A stretch of 64,000 nucleotides of DNA from Sphingobacterium cellulitidis (lineage in GTDB: Bacteria; Bacteroidota; Bacteroidia; Sphingobacteriales; Sphingobacteriaceae). Of the stretch, positions 27,588 to 37,188 are shown in pieces. A model generated the notes under the pieces. The model ran no database searches. It saw only the letters and a program-made list of their open reading frames with translations, and was not told where the DNA came from. The position numbers and the translations under genes are program-made. Where the stretch lies: the NCBI GenBank assembly GCA_002245855.1, contig NOUX01000003.1, forward strand, positions 496,001 through 560,000, given 5' to 3'. The first letter of the stretch is position 1. Each line of letters begins with the position of its first letter.

Positions 27588-28178
27588 ATGAAAAATCTAT
27601 TAAGCTTATTAACTTCTTTAGTTCTTGTGTGCAACATTGCATTTGCACAAACTAAATGGACTGTAGACCCTGCTCATACGAATGCAAGGTTTGAAATTAA
27701 ACACTTAGGAATCGCTTTTGTTGATGGTCAATTCACCAAATTGGAAGGTCAAGTAGATTCAAAAGACTCCGTTAACTTCGATAACGCAACTGTCAATTTT
27801 GATATTGATGTAAATAGCATCGATACGCGTATTGAAGCAAGGGACAACCACTTAAAAAGTGATGACTTCTTTAGTGCTGAAAAATTTCCTAAAATGAGCC
27901 TTAAAAATGCTACCCTTAAAAAAGCTGGAAAAGGTAAATTCAAATTAACAGGTGATCTAACTATTAAAGATGTTACAAAACCAGTGACTTTTAATGTCAC
28001 TCAAAACAACGGAACAATAATCGATCCTTGGGGAAAAACTCGTGCTGGATTCACAGCAACAACATCTATCAACAGATTCGACTACAATATCAAATATGCA
28101 GATAAAACTCCTGCTGGAATTGATGCTGTAGCTCCTGAAGTGGCAATTACAGTGAATGTGGAATTAGTGAAAAACTAA
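27588..28178 (+). CDS. YceI-family periplasmic lipocalin-like protein
   Basis: A 196-residue protein with a signal peptide (MKNLLSLLTSLVLVCNIAFA, cleaved before QTKW). WTVDPAHTNARFEIKHLG and SIDTRIEARDNHLKSDDFF, then FPKMSLKNATL and KFKLTGDLTIKDVTKPV, define the YceI beta-barrel that binds isoprenoid lipids such as polyprenyl chains. It is probably periplasmic and may take part in isoprenoid quinone handling or stress response. It is monocistronic and followed by a terminator. Confidence 0.93.
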   Translation: MKNLLSLLTSLVLVCNIAFAQTKWTVDPAHTNARFEIKHLGIAFVDGQFTKLEGQVDSKDSVNFDNATVNFDIDVNSIDTRIEARDNHLKSDDFFSAEKFPKMSLKNATLKKAGKGKFKLTGDLTIKDVTKPVTFNVTQNNGTIIDPWGKTRAGFTATTSINRFDYNIKYADKTPAGIDAVAPEVAITVNVELVKN

Positions 28179-28243
28179 TTCCGAAGGGGATAAATAATCA
28201 GTATTGATTTAGCTTAGAATCACAATAACTAAATATTAATTAG

Positions 28244-28277
28244 AAAGGGATAGCGTAAAACTATCCCTTTTGTTTTT
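28244..28277 (+). terminator. Intrinsic terminator of YceI gene
   Basis: AAAGGGATAG (28244-28253) pairs with CTATCCCTTT (28261-28270) around a 7-nt loop and runs into TGTTTTT. It lies 66 nt past the YceI stop and before the DinB-like gene. Confidence 0.85.
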
Positions 28278-28323
28278 ACATTTGGTTTTTCAACAGAATT
28301 ACAATTATTTAATAAGCCTGTTT

Positions 28324-28785
28324 ATGAGCAAATATCTTGCAAATAGATTTAGAGAAGTCATGCTTTCCGGAACTTGGATCGCGAATACAAATTGGCAAAA
28401 AGAATTGAAAGATGTCAATTTCGATCTTGCTATAAAAAAAATCCCTAATACCAATTGCATATACGATCTTACTTTCCATGTATTGTATTACATTAAGGGT
28501 ATAAACCACTTTTTCGATACAGATAAATTGGAAATAAAAGACTCTCTAAGCTTTCCTTCTTGTACATTACAAAACGAAGAAGAATGGCAACAGCTTAAAG
28601 CAGATTTTATAATTCAATCTAAAAAATTAGCCACATCCATTGAACAATTAAATGAATCTAAACTTATTGAAAAATTCTTCGATGAAAAATACGGTTTATA
28701 TATTCGTAATATCGATGGTCAAATAGAACATGCTTATTATCATCTTGGCCAAGTTATCCTACTCAAAAAAATGAATTTGAAATAA
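28324..28785 (+). CDS. DinB-like (DUF1572-type) protein
   Basis: A 153-residue helical protein when started at ATG 28324 (MSKYLANRFREVMLSG). The longer frame from a TTG at 28270 falls inside the preceding terminator and is unlikely. DLTFHVLYYIKGINHFF and the C-terminal HAYYHLGQVILLKK provide the spaced histidines of the DinB/YfiT four-helix bundle that binds a divalent metal. Members are thiol-dependent transferases or stress proteins; the substrate is unknown. The gene is convergent with the aminotransferase, 1 nt apart. Confidence 0.8.
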   Translation: MSKYLANRFREVMLSGTWIANTNWQKELKDVNFDLAIKKIPNTNCIYDLTFHVLYYIKGINHFFDTDKLEIKDSLSFPSCTLQNEEEWQQLKADFIIQSKKLATSIEQLNESKLIEKFFDEKYGLYIRNIDGQIEHAYYHLGQVILLKKMNLK

Positions 28786-28786
28786 C

Positions 28787-29644
28787 TTACTCCTCAACTT
28801 CATAAGACCAAGTCATTAATCTTTCTTGAAAAATTCTGGAAATTTTATTGAAATAACGCTTATGCTTATACCCCATTACCCATTGAATCCCTTCAACAGC
28901 ATTGGTACAAAAAATCTCATCTGCCACTTTAACAATTTCCGGCTTAATTTCGGCCTCCACAACTTCAATACCTTGCTCCTGCGCCATATCCATCACAACT
29001 CTTCGCATAACCCCAGCGATACAACCTTCTGAAATCGCCGGTGTATACAACACCTTATCATAATAAACAAAAATATTCGACGCTAAGGCTTCACATAAAT
29101 TACCCGATTGATTAAGAATCAAAACCTCATCAAAGGCATTCTTTTTCTTAAATAAACCTGCCATAACATAAATTAAAGCATTGTTTGATTTAATCTTTGA
29201 TAATTCCGAATATGACTTCTTGTATTCAGAATATATATCAATTATGAGCCCTGTCTTTTTATCTCTGAGCGTTTCAGGCTTACGATCTACCTGAATAATA
29301 TAACCTGCTTTATTGGTTTCAGGACTATATAAACCTCCTCCCTCTCTGTAAACAATCAAACGAACGCGCGCCTGTTGTCCAACCATATTGTTCTTTCGCA
29401 ACAACTCCTCTACCTTGGTACGAACAAAATAATTATCAAATTGATCTTTATCATCAAAGTGAAGCATCTCCATGCTCTCATGCAATCTTTCCAAATGAAG
29501 ATCTAAAAACCGAATATCTCCATCTTTCCATAACATCGTTTCAAAAATTCCATCTCCATAACGAAACGCACGACTATCTACATCTAAAATTGCCGTATCC
29601 TGAGGTACTATTGCACCATTATTATTAATAAAATGTGTGGGCAT
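28787..29644 (-). CDS. Class IV PLP aminotransferase (BCAT / aminodeoxychorismate lyase type)
   Basis: A 285-residue fold-type IV PLP enzyme. RAFRYGDGIFETMLWKDG is the hallmark N-terminal motif, the Schiff-base Lys is probably in LSKIKSNNALIYVMA, and the phosphate-binding turn is near EALASNIFVYY and CIAGVMRRVV. Branched-chain aminotransferase, D-amino acid aminotransferase and 4-amino-4-deoxychorismate lyase (PabC) share this fold, and PabC-like is plausible given the size. It lies 15 nt after the pseudouridine synthase, forming a two-gene operon. Confidence 0.88.
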   Translation of the reverse strand: MPTHFINNNGAIVPQDTAILDVDSRAFRYGDGIFETMLWKDGDIRFLDLHLERLHESMEMLHFDDKDQFDNYFVRTKVEELLRKNNMVGQQARVRLIVYREGGGLYSPETNKAGYIIQVDRKPETLRDKKTGLIIDIYSEYKKSYSELSKIKSNNALIYVMAGLFKKKNAFDEVLILNQSGNLCEALASNIFVYYDKVLYTPAISEGCIAGVMRRVVMDMAQEQGIEVVEAEIKPEIVKVADEIFCTNAVEGIQWVMGYKHKRYFNKISRIFQERLMTWSYEVEE

Positions 29645-29659
29645 AAATTTTTTAAGAAT

Positions 29660-30691
29660 CTAACTTTGATTATTTGAGCTATAACTTCTCCATTTCTCTA
29701 ATGCTAAACGGAAATCTTCCGGAATTGGTACTTCAAAATGCACAAATTCTTTCGTTTTAGGATGAATAAATCCTAAACTCCTGGCATGCAAGGCTTGACG
29801 TGGTAGTAATTTAAAAGTATTCTCTACAAATTGCTTGTACTTCGCAAATGTCGTCCCTTTAAGGATTTTATCACCACCATATGATTCATCACTAAATAAA
29901 GGATGTCCAATGGACTTCATATGAGCACGAATCTGATGAGTACGCCCTGTTTCTAGTTGACACTCTATTAAAGTAACATAGCCTAAACGCTCCAAAACCT
30001 TATAATGGGTGACAGACCATTTCCCCTTTTCCTCATCCTCATACATATCCATAATTCGTCTATCCTTCAAGTTTCGACCGATATAGCCCGAAACAGTCCC
30101 ATCTTCTGCAATATCTCCCCAAGCCAAGGCTACATACTTTCTGCTAATGCTATGTTCATAAAATTGCTTCGCCAAAAAGGTCATCGCCCATTCACTCTTT
30201 GCAATAACTAATAAACCCGAGGTGTCTTTATCAATGCGATGAACCAAGCCTGGACGACCGGTATTCCCAGGTAATGTAGGTAATTGATTTAAATGGAAAG
30301 TCAATGCATTTACTAAGGTACCTGTATAATTATTGAATCCAGGATGAACAACCATACCCGCCTCTTTATTAACTAATAAAACATCATCATCTTCATAAAT
30401 GATTTCTAAAGGAATATCCTCTGGATATACCTCCGTATCACGAGGTGGATCTGGTAAAACAACCGTTATGACATCAAAGGGCTTAACCTTATAACTGGCC
30501 TTGATCACCTTTTCATTGACCTTGACTGTGCCAGCGTCTATCGCATTTTGAATTCGATTCCTAGAAGTATTCTCTACCCTATTCATCAAGAATTTATCAA
30601 TACGCAATAAGGCCTGCCCCTTATCAGCAACTATCCTTAAATGTTCATAAAGCTCCTGCTCGTCCTGCTCGTTCTCAAGATGATCTGTCAT
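29660..30691 (-). CDS. RluA-family 23S rRNA pseudouridine synthase (RluD-like)
   Basis: A 343-residue protein with an N-terminal S4 RNA-binding domain (residues about 25-85, RIDKFLMNRVENTSRNRIQN) and a C-terminal RluA domain. The catalytic aspartate lies in LVHRIDKDTSGLLVIAKSE, with HQIRAHMKSIGHP and RQALHARSLGFIHP further on. The S4 fusion and length fit RluD, which makes pseudouridines in helix 69 of 23S rRNA. The start codon lies 4 nt after a TATTTTTG promoter element. Confidence 0.92.
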   Translation of the reverse strand: MTDHLENEQDEQELYEHLRIVADKGQALLRIDKFLMNRVENTSRNRIQNAIDAGTVKVNEKVIKASYKVKPFDVITVVLPDPPRDTEVYPEDIPLEIIYEDDDVLLVNKEAGMVVHPGFNNYTGTLVNALTFHLNQLPTLPGNTGRPGLVHRIDKDTSGLLVIAKSEWAMTFLAKQFYEHSISRKYVALAWGDIAEDGTVSGYIGRNLKDRRIMDMYEDEEKGKWSVTHYKVLERLGYVTLIECQLETGRTHQIRAHMKSIGHPLFSDESYGGDKILKGTTFAKYKQFVENTFKLLPRQALHARSLGFIHPKTKEFVHFEVPIPEDFRLALEKWRSYSSNNQS

Positions 30692-30695
30692 GCTG

Positions 30696-30703
30696 CAAAA
30701 ATA
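30696..30703 (-). promoter_or_regulatory. -7 promoter element immediately before the pseudouridine synthase
   Basis: The minus strand reads TATTTTTG (matches TAnnTTTG) then CAGC and the ATG at 30691. With a start site 5-8 nt after the element, transcripts would begin at or near the initiation codon. The only upstream TTG-type box is 26 nt away, longer than usual. Confidence 0.5.
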
Positions 30704-30756
30704 GCATTTTTATAATCATTCCTTTTCCTCAAAGAAAAAAGCATAATTTTACAGCC

Positions 30757-31647
30757 ATGCATTTCCCATTCGAAATTTTCAGCCCTGAAGAACAGATACA
30801 AAACCCAAGGTTCTTGAAAAATGGAATCTCTCTTTTCATGAAAAGAGATGATAAAATTCACCCATTCATTTCAGGCAACAAATGGCGTAAACTAAAACAT
30901 CAATTGGAACATGCTAAATCACAAAATATCACAAATTTAGTAACCTTTGGAGGCGCTTGGTCCAACCATCTCCTAGCTACTGCAGCAGCAGCAGCCCAAT
31001 TTGGTTTCAATGCCATTGCTTATGTACGTGGTGAAGAAATTCGTAATCCTGTCCTGGATATGTGTCGCTTATATGGGATGGAATTAAGATTTGTAGATAG
31101 AGAATCCTATAAAAATAAACATGACCTTTTCCTTTTAAATCACAACAGTGAAAATGATTATTTCATTGACGAAGGTGGAAAATCTGAACTTGGCTTATTG
31201 GGCTGTTCTGAAATTATTGATGAATTAAAAAACGAATACGACCATATCTTTGTAGCCTCAGGAACAGGAACTACAGTAGCCGGAATTCAACTAGGAATTC
31301 AGCAAAAAAAATTAAAAACTACGGTCCATAGTATCCCAGTATTAAAAGGAGCTGATCATTTATTGGATGAATTTTCAAACTGGGAAATAGATACTCAAAA
31401 AATCAAATTGCATTTGGATTACCATTGCTCAGGTTATGCAAAAACTACTCCTGAACTCATTTCATTTATCCAACAATTTATTGAATCAACGGGAATTATG
31501 ATCGAACCAACCTATACAGGCAAATTAATGTACGCTGTATTCGACCTTTTAGAAAAAGATTATTTCAAACCGAACAGTAAGATATTGGTTGTTCATACAG
31601 GTGGTCTAACAGGCTTACTTGGACATTTGGATAAATTTAACCGCTAA
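30757..31647 (+). CDS. ACC deaminase/D-cysteine desulfhydrase family PLP enzyme
   Basis: A 296-residue fold-type II PLP enzyme. ISGNKWRKLKHQLEHA carries the Schiff-base lysine, TFGGAWSNHLLATAAAA the substrate and phosphate-binding loop, FVASGTGTTVAGI the glycine-rich phosphate cup, and VVHTGGLTGLLG the C-terminal signature. It is slightly shorter than typical 1-aminocyclopropane-1-carboxylate deaminases. In bacteria without plant association, D-cysteine desulfhydrase activity is the more usual role, releasing sulfide, ammonia and pyruvate. It is divergent from the rluD-like gene with only 65 nt between. Confidence 0.9.
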   Translation: MHFPFEIFSPEEQIQNPRFLKNGISLFMKRDDKIHPFISGNKWRKLKHQLEHAKSQNITNLVTFGGAWSNHLLATAAAAAQFGFNAIAYVRGEEIRNPVLDMCRLYGMELRFVDRESYKNKHDLFLLNHNSENDYFIDEGGKSELGLLGCSEIIDELKNEYDHIFVASGTGTTVAGIQLGIQQKKLKTTVHSIPVLKGADHLLDEFSNWEIDTQKIKLHLDYHCSGYAKTTPELISFIQQFIESTGIMIEPTYTGKLMYAVFDLLEKDYFKPNSKILVVHTGGLTGLLGHLDKFNR

Positions 31648-31743
31648 AATGACATAAATCTTAATATGTAATCAGAGATAAATAATATTTTTACCCCAAA
31701 TGGAAAGTCTTTGACCACATAATCAACCGATAACAAACATAAA

Positions 31744-33033
31744 ATGCGCTTAAAGCTGTTAATATTAGTAATCATATCCTTTATTCAAATCCCTTCCTAT
31801 GCGCTCCAAATACAGATTCATGATACTGTAAGCACTAAAGAACAAAGGGATAGCATTATGCCAACAGCACATCTTTACGATATCGTAGATGCTTTCAATG
31901 ATATTAACCCTTTTAAAAAAGACAAAAAGAAGCCTTCAGGAAAAAGATCTGCAATCTCCTACCTCCCCAATATAAATTACAACCCATCAATCGGTGCTCA
32001 AATAGGGATTAAAGCTGTTGGAGGTAAAATCCTTGGAAATGAACCTAATACTACAATGTCCATTGCAGCAACAGCATTAAGTGCGACCACAAGAGGAATT
32101 ATTGTGGGATACCTTCTTCACGATATATATACGCCCGGAAATAAGTGGAATATCAAAGGCGGAGCAATGGTTGCCAAAGCAGTTGGTCTAGATTATGGTC
32201 TTGGAATCGGTGGACCTTTGACAAATCCAACCGAGGAAGAATTAATACTGAATAACCCCGATAGACAACGGTATGTTAACAAATACATGGCTTATACTAT
32301 CAATGAAAGAATATATAAACAACTATTTCCAGGTGCTTTTGTCGGTGTGGGGGTGTTTTTTGAATTGAAACGGCAATTAACTACTGTCGGTAATCAAGAA
32401 AATATGGCTCCTGTTGAAATCTATAGCCGTTGGAATGACTTCGACCCTACCAGAGTAAATAATAATGGCCTTATGCTTAATATGCAATACATGACGCGGG
32501 ATAATCCTAATTCCGCTTACAAAGGTTATTATTTCGACATGGTTCTTAGAATGAATCAAACCTGGTTAGGAAGTACGCATAATGCCTATCAACTGCAAAC
32601 GGATTTTAGAAAATATTGGCAGCTCTCCACGGATAGACCAAACCATGTTTTAGCATTTTGGAATTTTGGATCATATAATCTCGCAGGAAAACTCCCATAT
32701 ATTGACTTGCCCGGAACTGCAAAAGATACCTATGCCCGAAGTGGTCGCGGATATACCATGGGATATTTTAAAGGTGCATCCTTCTTTTATTCAGAGATTG
32801 AATATAGATACCCTATTCTTAGAAACCAGTTTCTGAGTGGGGTCGTCTTTGCCAATGTCCAAACTGCAAATGACCAAATGGGAACTAAACTCTTCCAAAC
32901 TTGGCAGCCTGCAGCTGGTGCTGGTTTAAGGTTACTCTTTAATAAAGCCACAAGAACCAATCTCTGTATTGACTATGCCTTTGGAAAATTTGGTCAACAT
33001 GGACTTTTCTTAGGTTTAAATGAAGCATTCTAA
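31744..33033 (+). CDS. BamA/TamA-like outer-membrane barrel protein
   Basis: A 429-residue protein with a signal peptide (MRLKLLILVIISFIQIPSYA). LPNINYNPSIGAQIGIKAVG, the repeated GGAMVAKAVGLDYGLGIGGP, and the C-terminal GAGLRLLFNKATRTNLCIDY and AFGKFGQHGLFLGLNEAF are characteristic of the Omp85 surface-antigen barrel. POTRA domains are lacking, so it is a barrel-only paralogue as common in Bacteroidetes. It could translocate or anchor a partner; no such partner is obvious. It is 37 nt upstream of a TonB-dependent receptor gene and probably in the same operon. Confidence 0.83.
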   Translation: MRLKLLILVIISFIQIPSYALQIQIHDTVSTKEQRDSIMPTAHLYDIVDAFNDINPFKKDKKKPSGKRSAISYLPNINYNPSIGAQIGIKAVGGKILGNEPNTTMSIAATALSATTRGIIVGYLLHDIYTPGNKWNIKGGAMVAKAVGLDYGLGIGGPLTNPTEEELILNNPDRQRYVNKYMAYTINERIYKQLFPGAFVGVGVFFELKRQLTTVGNQENMAPVEIYSRWNDFDPTRVNNNGLMLNMQYMTRDNPNSAYKGYYFDMVLRMNQTWLGSTHNAYQLQTDFRKYWQLSTDRPNHVLAFWNFGSYNLAGKLPYIDLPGTAKDTYARSGRGYTMGYFKGASFFYSEIEYRYPILRNQFLSGVVFANVQTANDQMGTKLFQTWQPAAGAGLRLLFNKATRTNLCIDYAFGKFGQHGLFLGLNEAF

Positions 33034-33070
33034 ACAATTATTATTTAATATTTTATAGATATCATCCTAC

Positions 33071-35155
33071 ATGTATTTTAAAATCTTTAGCTTTTTAAGC
33101 TGCTCTTTAACTTTCTTTTACTTTTCCGCTCATGCTCAGTCCACTAGTACGGATACTTCTATTAATGAAATAGCGCCTATTGAAATCAAAGCTCATTTCA
33201 ATGCGCAAGCTATGCTCGACTTGACCAGCTCCGCAAAAGTAGTTACCAAAAAGCTGATAGAGTCTCAATCACCTAGTAATTTTCTGAGTGCCATCAATAC
33301 CACCACTGGATTGAGAATGGAAGAAAGATCTCCAGGTAGTTATAGACTTGCACTTCGTGGAAGTATGCTGCGTTCTCCCTTTGGCGTTCGTAATACCAAG
33401 ATTTATTTAGATGAAATTCCTTTTACCGATGCGAGTGGTAATACCTACCTGAATTTATTAGACCCTATTGGGATAAATAATATCCAAATCATAAAAGGTC
33501 CTGATGGATCTCTCTTTGGTCCTAACTCTGCTGGTGTTATTAGATTCATTCCTGAAGGATTCGGACAAATTGATAATCAAAAATCATTAATGCTGTCAGG
33601 CGGTTCTTTTGGATTATTCCATGAACAACTGCAGGTAAATCATAAGGTCAATGAGAATTACAATTTCTCTTTTAACCAAGCCTACCTACGCTCAGATGGC
33701 TACAGGCAACATACAGCCATGGATAAGCTCTTTTTTCAAACAGCACATCAATGGAAATATAATTCCTTTGGAAAACTTAAGGTATTTGCACTCTATTCAG
33801 ATATTGGCTATCAAACCCCAGGTGGTCTGACTCAACAACAGTATGATGATGACCCAACCCAATATAGACCTGCTGGCGGACCTTTCCAAAGTGCTAAGGA
33901 CCAAAAAGCGGGAATCTATAACAAAACCTTTATCGGAGGAATCACCAATGAGTATCAAATCACCAAGAATTTGAAAAATGTAACCTCTGTTTTTGGAAGC
34001 CATACCGACCTCGAAAACCCATTTATTACCAATTATGAAACCAGAAAGGAAAATAACTTGGGATTCCGAACCTATTTTTCATACGAAAATATTGAAACCT
34101 CTGACTTCTTATGGGAAATGCAATTAGGAGCTGAAGGTCAAAATGGCTGGTATCATGTCAAAAACCATGAAAATAAACTTGGAATAATGGGGGATTTAAC
34201 TGATGATGATAACCTTGAAAATCTACAACATTTTTACTTTTATAGATTCAAAACTAAGCTTTATCAAAAACTTTCAGCAGAAGCATCTATCGGTTTAAAT
34301 TTCAACAATATAAAATTCACTAGAAATGCAGCTGATGAAAATATGGCTGATGGAAAAATTAACTTTGACAATACTTGGATGCCTAGAGTAGGTCTTGCTT
34401 ATGCTGCAACAAACAACCTTGCTATCAGAGCATCCCTTTCCAAAGGCTATTCCACACCTACTATTGCAGAAGTAAGATCTTCAGACAATAAAATCAATCA
34501 GGATCTAAAACCTGAAACAGGTACAAATTACGAAGCTGGACTACGATTCGAAAGTCAAGACAGACGCTTTATTGCTGACATTGCTACCTACTATTACCAA
34601 ATGAATAATGGTATTATTAGACAATTAAACGATGCCGGAAATGAATTCTTTCAAAACGCCGGAAAAATTGACCAAAAGGGAATCGAAGCTTCCATATTGA
34701 CTCAACTTATTTCTAATGAAAATGGCAATTTCTTAAAAGGTTTGATTTTGTCAAGCAACCTCACCTATCAAGATTATAAGTTTAAAGACTATGTCATTGG
34801 AAACAATAATTTCAACGGTAACAAAGTTACCTCTGTTCCCAATTGGATATGGGCAAATACATTATCCTTGAAATTTATTAAAAACATAGATTTAAATATC
34901 TTACACAACTTTACTTCAAGTATTCCATTAAATGATGCAAATACAGTAGTTGCTTCTAAATACAATGTTTTACAGGCAAAAATATCTTGGCTGACACCGA
35001 TATCCACTAAATATAAATTACAGTTTTTTACTGGTGCTGACAATATTCTCAATGAAAAATATAGCCTCGGAAATGACATCAATGCTATGGGAAATCGTTA
35101 CTTCAATGCAGCTCCGACCAGAAATTTCTATGCTGGAGCTAAAGTAATTCTATAA
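33071..35155 (+). CDS. TonB-dependent receptor (FecA/siderophore type)
   Basis: A 694-residue outer-membrane receptor with a signal peptide (MYFKIFSFLSCSLTFFYFSAHA). The plug domain spans residues about 35-165 with INTTTGLRMEERSPGSYRL, NTKIYLDEIPF and IQIIKGPDGSLFGPNSAG, and the 22-strand barrel ends with a TonB-receptor C-terminus (YFNAAPTRNFYAGAKVIL). It lacks the SusC-type CarboxypepD domain. The plug resembles FecA-like iron(III)-siderophore or dicarboxylate receptors. It precedes a two-component system, but no Fur-like site was seen. Confidence 0.92.
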   Translation: MYFKIFSFLSCSLTFFYFSAHAQSTSTDTSINEIAPIEIKAHFNAQAMLDLTSSAKVVTKKLIESQSPSNFLSAINTTTGLRMEERSPGSYRLALRGSMLRSPFGVRNTKIYLDEIPFTDASGNTYLNLLDPIGINNIQIIKGPDGSLFGPNSAGVIRFIPEGFGQIDNQKSLMLSGGSFGLFHEQLQVNHKVNENYNFSFNQAYLRSDGYRQHTAMDKLFFQTAHQWKYNSFGKLKVFALYSDIGYQTPGGLTQQQYDDDPTQYRPAGGPFQSAKDQKAGIYNKTFIGGITNEYQITKNLKNVTSVFGSHTDLENPFITNYETRKENNLGFRTYFSYENIETSDFLWEMQLGAEGQNGWYHVKNHENKLGIMGDLTDDDNLENLQHFYFYRFKTKLYQKLSAEASIGLNFNNIKFTRNAADENMADGKINFDNTWMPRVGLAYAATNNLAIRASLSKGYSTPTIAEVRSSDNKINQDLKPETGTNYEAGLRFESQDRRFIADIATYYYQMNNGIIRQLNDAGNEFFQNAGKIDQKGIEASILTQLISNENGNFLKGLILSSNLTYQDYKFKDYVIGNNNFNGNKVTSVPNWIWANTLSLKFIKNIDLNILHNFTSSIPLNDANTVVASKYNVLQAKISWLTPISTKYKLQFFTGADNILNEKYSLGNDINAMGNRYFNAAPTRNFYAGAKVIL

Positions 35156-35165
35156 CCTAAAGTAT

Positions 35166-35184
35166 TTTCCAGATTCTTTCCAGA
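35166..35184 (+). promoter_or_regulatory. TTTCCAGA direct repeat, candidate response-regulator site
   Basis: TTTCCAGA occurs at 35166-35173 and 35177-35184, an exact 11-bp period as used by OmpR/PhoB-family regulators bound head-to-tail. It lies 31 nt before the response regulator start. A degenerate form (TTCC at the same 11-bp offset) precedes the PepSY-like gene at 37247. Autoregulation is inferred. Confidence 0.5.
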
Positions 35185-35215
35185 ATTCAATTATTTATTT
35201 GTACTGATACTTAGA

Positions 35216-35887
35216 ATGAAGATATTAATTATAGAAGACGAGAAAGACCTATTGCAAACAATTGAAGAATTTCTAAAATCAGAGAATTTCTTGATTGAAT
35301 CTGCAATGGACTATAATTCAGCTCTGGAAAAGGTTATGAATTATGAATATGATTGCATTCTCCTCGACATCATGTTACCCGGAGGTAGTGGTTTGGATAT
35401 CTTAAGGGCATTAAAGGATGAACATAAAAAGCAACCTGTCTTGATTCTTTCTGCAAAAGACTCGGTTGAAGATAAAGTCTTAGGTCTAGAAATTGGCGCA
35501 GATGACTACCTTGCAAAACCATTCCATCTCGCGGAATTGTTAGCCCGGATAAAATCTATCATTCGACGTAATGCAAATGAAGGCGAACAGTTGGTTTCAT
35601 ACAAAAATGTAAGCTTAAACCCAGATAGTAGAATTGTCTATGTTGATAACAACCCTATTTCACTAAACAGAAAAGAATTCGACTTATTCTATTATTTTCT
35701 TTTGAGACCAAATAGATTATTGGAAAAAACGAGCTTGGTGGAGTCAGTTTGGGGTGATCATACTGACCAAGCCGATAATCTCGACTTTATTTACTCGCAA
35801 ATAAAAAATATTCGAAAAAAATTAAAAGAATCCAATGCCAATATGGATATTCAAGCAGTTTATGGTGTTGGATATAAATTAGTTTAA
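35216..35887 (+). CDS. OmpR/PhoB-family response regulator
   Basis: A 223-residue protein. The receiver domain (1-115) has acidic pocket Glu7/Asp8, phospho-acceptor Asp51 (CILLDIMLPGGSG), Ser79 and Lys101 (LAKPFHL). The C-terminal winged helix (about 125-223) contains ISLNRKEFDLFYYFLLRPNR and ends with VYGVGYKLV. It is a DNA-binding transcriptional regulator and pairs with the kinase gene that overlaps its stop by 1 nt (TAATG). Target genes may include the PepSY-like pair downstream. Confidence 0.95.
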   Translation: MKILIIEDEKDLLQTIEEFLKSENFLIESAMDYNSALEKVMNYEYDCILLDIMLPGGSGLDILRALKDEHKKQPVLILSAKDSVEDKVLGLEIGADDYLAKPFHLAELLARIKSIIRRNANEGEQLVSYKNVSLNPDSRIVYVDNNPISLNRKEFDLFYYFLLRPNRLLEKTSLVESVWGDHTDQADNLDFIYSQIKNIRKKLKESNANMDIQAVYGVGYKLV

Positions 35888-37170
35888 TGTCAGTATCAAT
35901 TAAATATTATACAAACAGGTTCCTGGCAATTGCCATTTTGATCATTATGGCAATCTGGGCTTTGTTATTTTATGCTTTCCTCATGGACGAGGTCTATGAC
36001 AATATTGATGATGGCTTGAAAAACCAGAAGCTGGAAATCATCCGTGAAGCTTATAATAACCCTGAAATAATTGATAACAACAAAGAATATGGCATAAACC
36101 AATTTAAGATTCTTCCCTCTGAACCAAAAGAGGATATTGACAAGAATCATTTCTCAAGGGAATTCATGTACATGCCCTATGATGATGAAGATGAACCTTA
36201 TAGAATTCTTAAAACTGGATTCTATTCTAAAGATAGGAAACCTTATAGCCTTGAAATTCGAACCTCTACCGTCGAAGAAGATGATTACTTGATTAATTTG
36301 GCTGTAGCATTAGCAGTTTTGTACCTTGTAATTGTTCTCAGCATCCTGATCATTAATTATTTCGGTATGAGTAAAGGTTGGAAACCTTTTCAAACAATCC
36401 TACATAACCTGAGCAACTATCGTTTTGATCATCCCAAATCCTTTGAAAGTACCGAAACAAAAGTTAAAGAATTTCAAGAACTAAATGTTCAGATCAAGAA
36501 AATGATCGATAGAAATGAGGGTCTCTTCGAAGAACAAAAGCTATTCTTGGAAAATGCTTCTCATGAACTTCAAACTCCATTGGCCATTACCATTGGTAAA
36601 CTAGACCTACTTCTCCAAGAAGGTGATCTTCCTGAAGACAAAACAATCAAAATAGCAGAAGCTAAGCAGGCATTACACAGAATGGTTTCTCTTAATAAAT
36701 CACTCTTGATGCTCTCTAGAATTGATAACAATCAATATAACAGTAAAACAGAGGTGAATTTTAATGATCTTATCCAAAAAAAATTGGAGGAACTACAGGA
36801 CTTCATTCAATTCAAGGAAATTTCCATCGATCTAATTGAAAAGGATCAATTCGTTGCTCAAATAAATCTTGATTTAGCGCATATTCTAATATCAAACCTG
36901 TTAAGAAATGCCATCAAATACAACACCAGCTCAGGACATATTAACATTACTATTGATAAAAACTTATTAGACATTGCGAATAGCAGTCATACAACTGCCC
37001 TTAATCCCGAATATATATTTAAGCGTTTCCACAAAGGCAATCAAGACAGCCAATCCAATGGCCTTGGACTTTCCATCGTTCAAACTATCCTTGAAAAATA
37101 TCCTGATCTCCAAATTGGATATGAATATTTGAATGCTGAACAACATTTTTCATTAAAAAAATCAAAATAA
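35887..37170 (+). CDS. Sensor histidine kinase, partner of the response regulator
   Basis: A 427-residue inner-membrane kinase with transmembrane segments at about residues 11-33 and 136-158 enclosing a ~100-residue periplasmic sensor region (acidic, with DDEDEP). The dimerisation domain has the H box FLENASHELQTPL with His226. The ATPase domain has LLRNAIKYN (N box), a weak G1 region (LDIANSS, lacking the usual DxGxG) and GLGLSIVQTI (G2). The kinase starts inside the regulator's stop codon. The weakened G1 motif is a departure from the standard, but other boxes are intact. Confidence 0.93.
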   Translation: MSVSIKYYTNRFLAIAILIIMAIWALLFYAFLMDEVYDNIDDGLKNQKLEIIREAYNNPEIIDNNKEYGINQFKILPSEPKEDIDKNHFSREFMYMPYDDEDEPYRILKTGFYSKDRKPYSLEIRTSTVEEDDYLINLAVALAVLYLVIVLSILIINYFGMSKGWKPFQTILHNLSNYRFDHPKSFESTETKVKEFQELNVQIKKMIDRNEGLFEEQKLFLENASHELQTPLAITIGKLDLLLQEGDLPEDKTIKIAEAKQALHRMVSLNKSLLMLSRIDNNQYNSKTEVNFNDLIQKKLEELQDFIQFKEISIDLIEKDQFVAQINLDLAHILISNLLRNAIKYNTSSGHINITIDKNLLDIANSSHTTALNPEYIFKRFHKGNQDSQSNGLGLSIVQTILEKYPDLQIGYEYLNAEQHFSLKKSK

Positions 37171-37188
37171 TTCCTTAAAATCCCCATC

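Noticed and set aside
28270..28323. TTG start of the DinB-like gene
   Set aside because: The extension falls inside the stem of the YceI terminator; ATG 28324 gives a family-like start.
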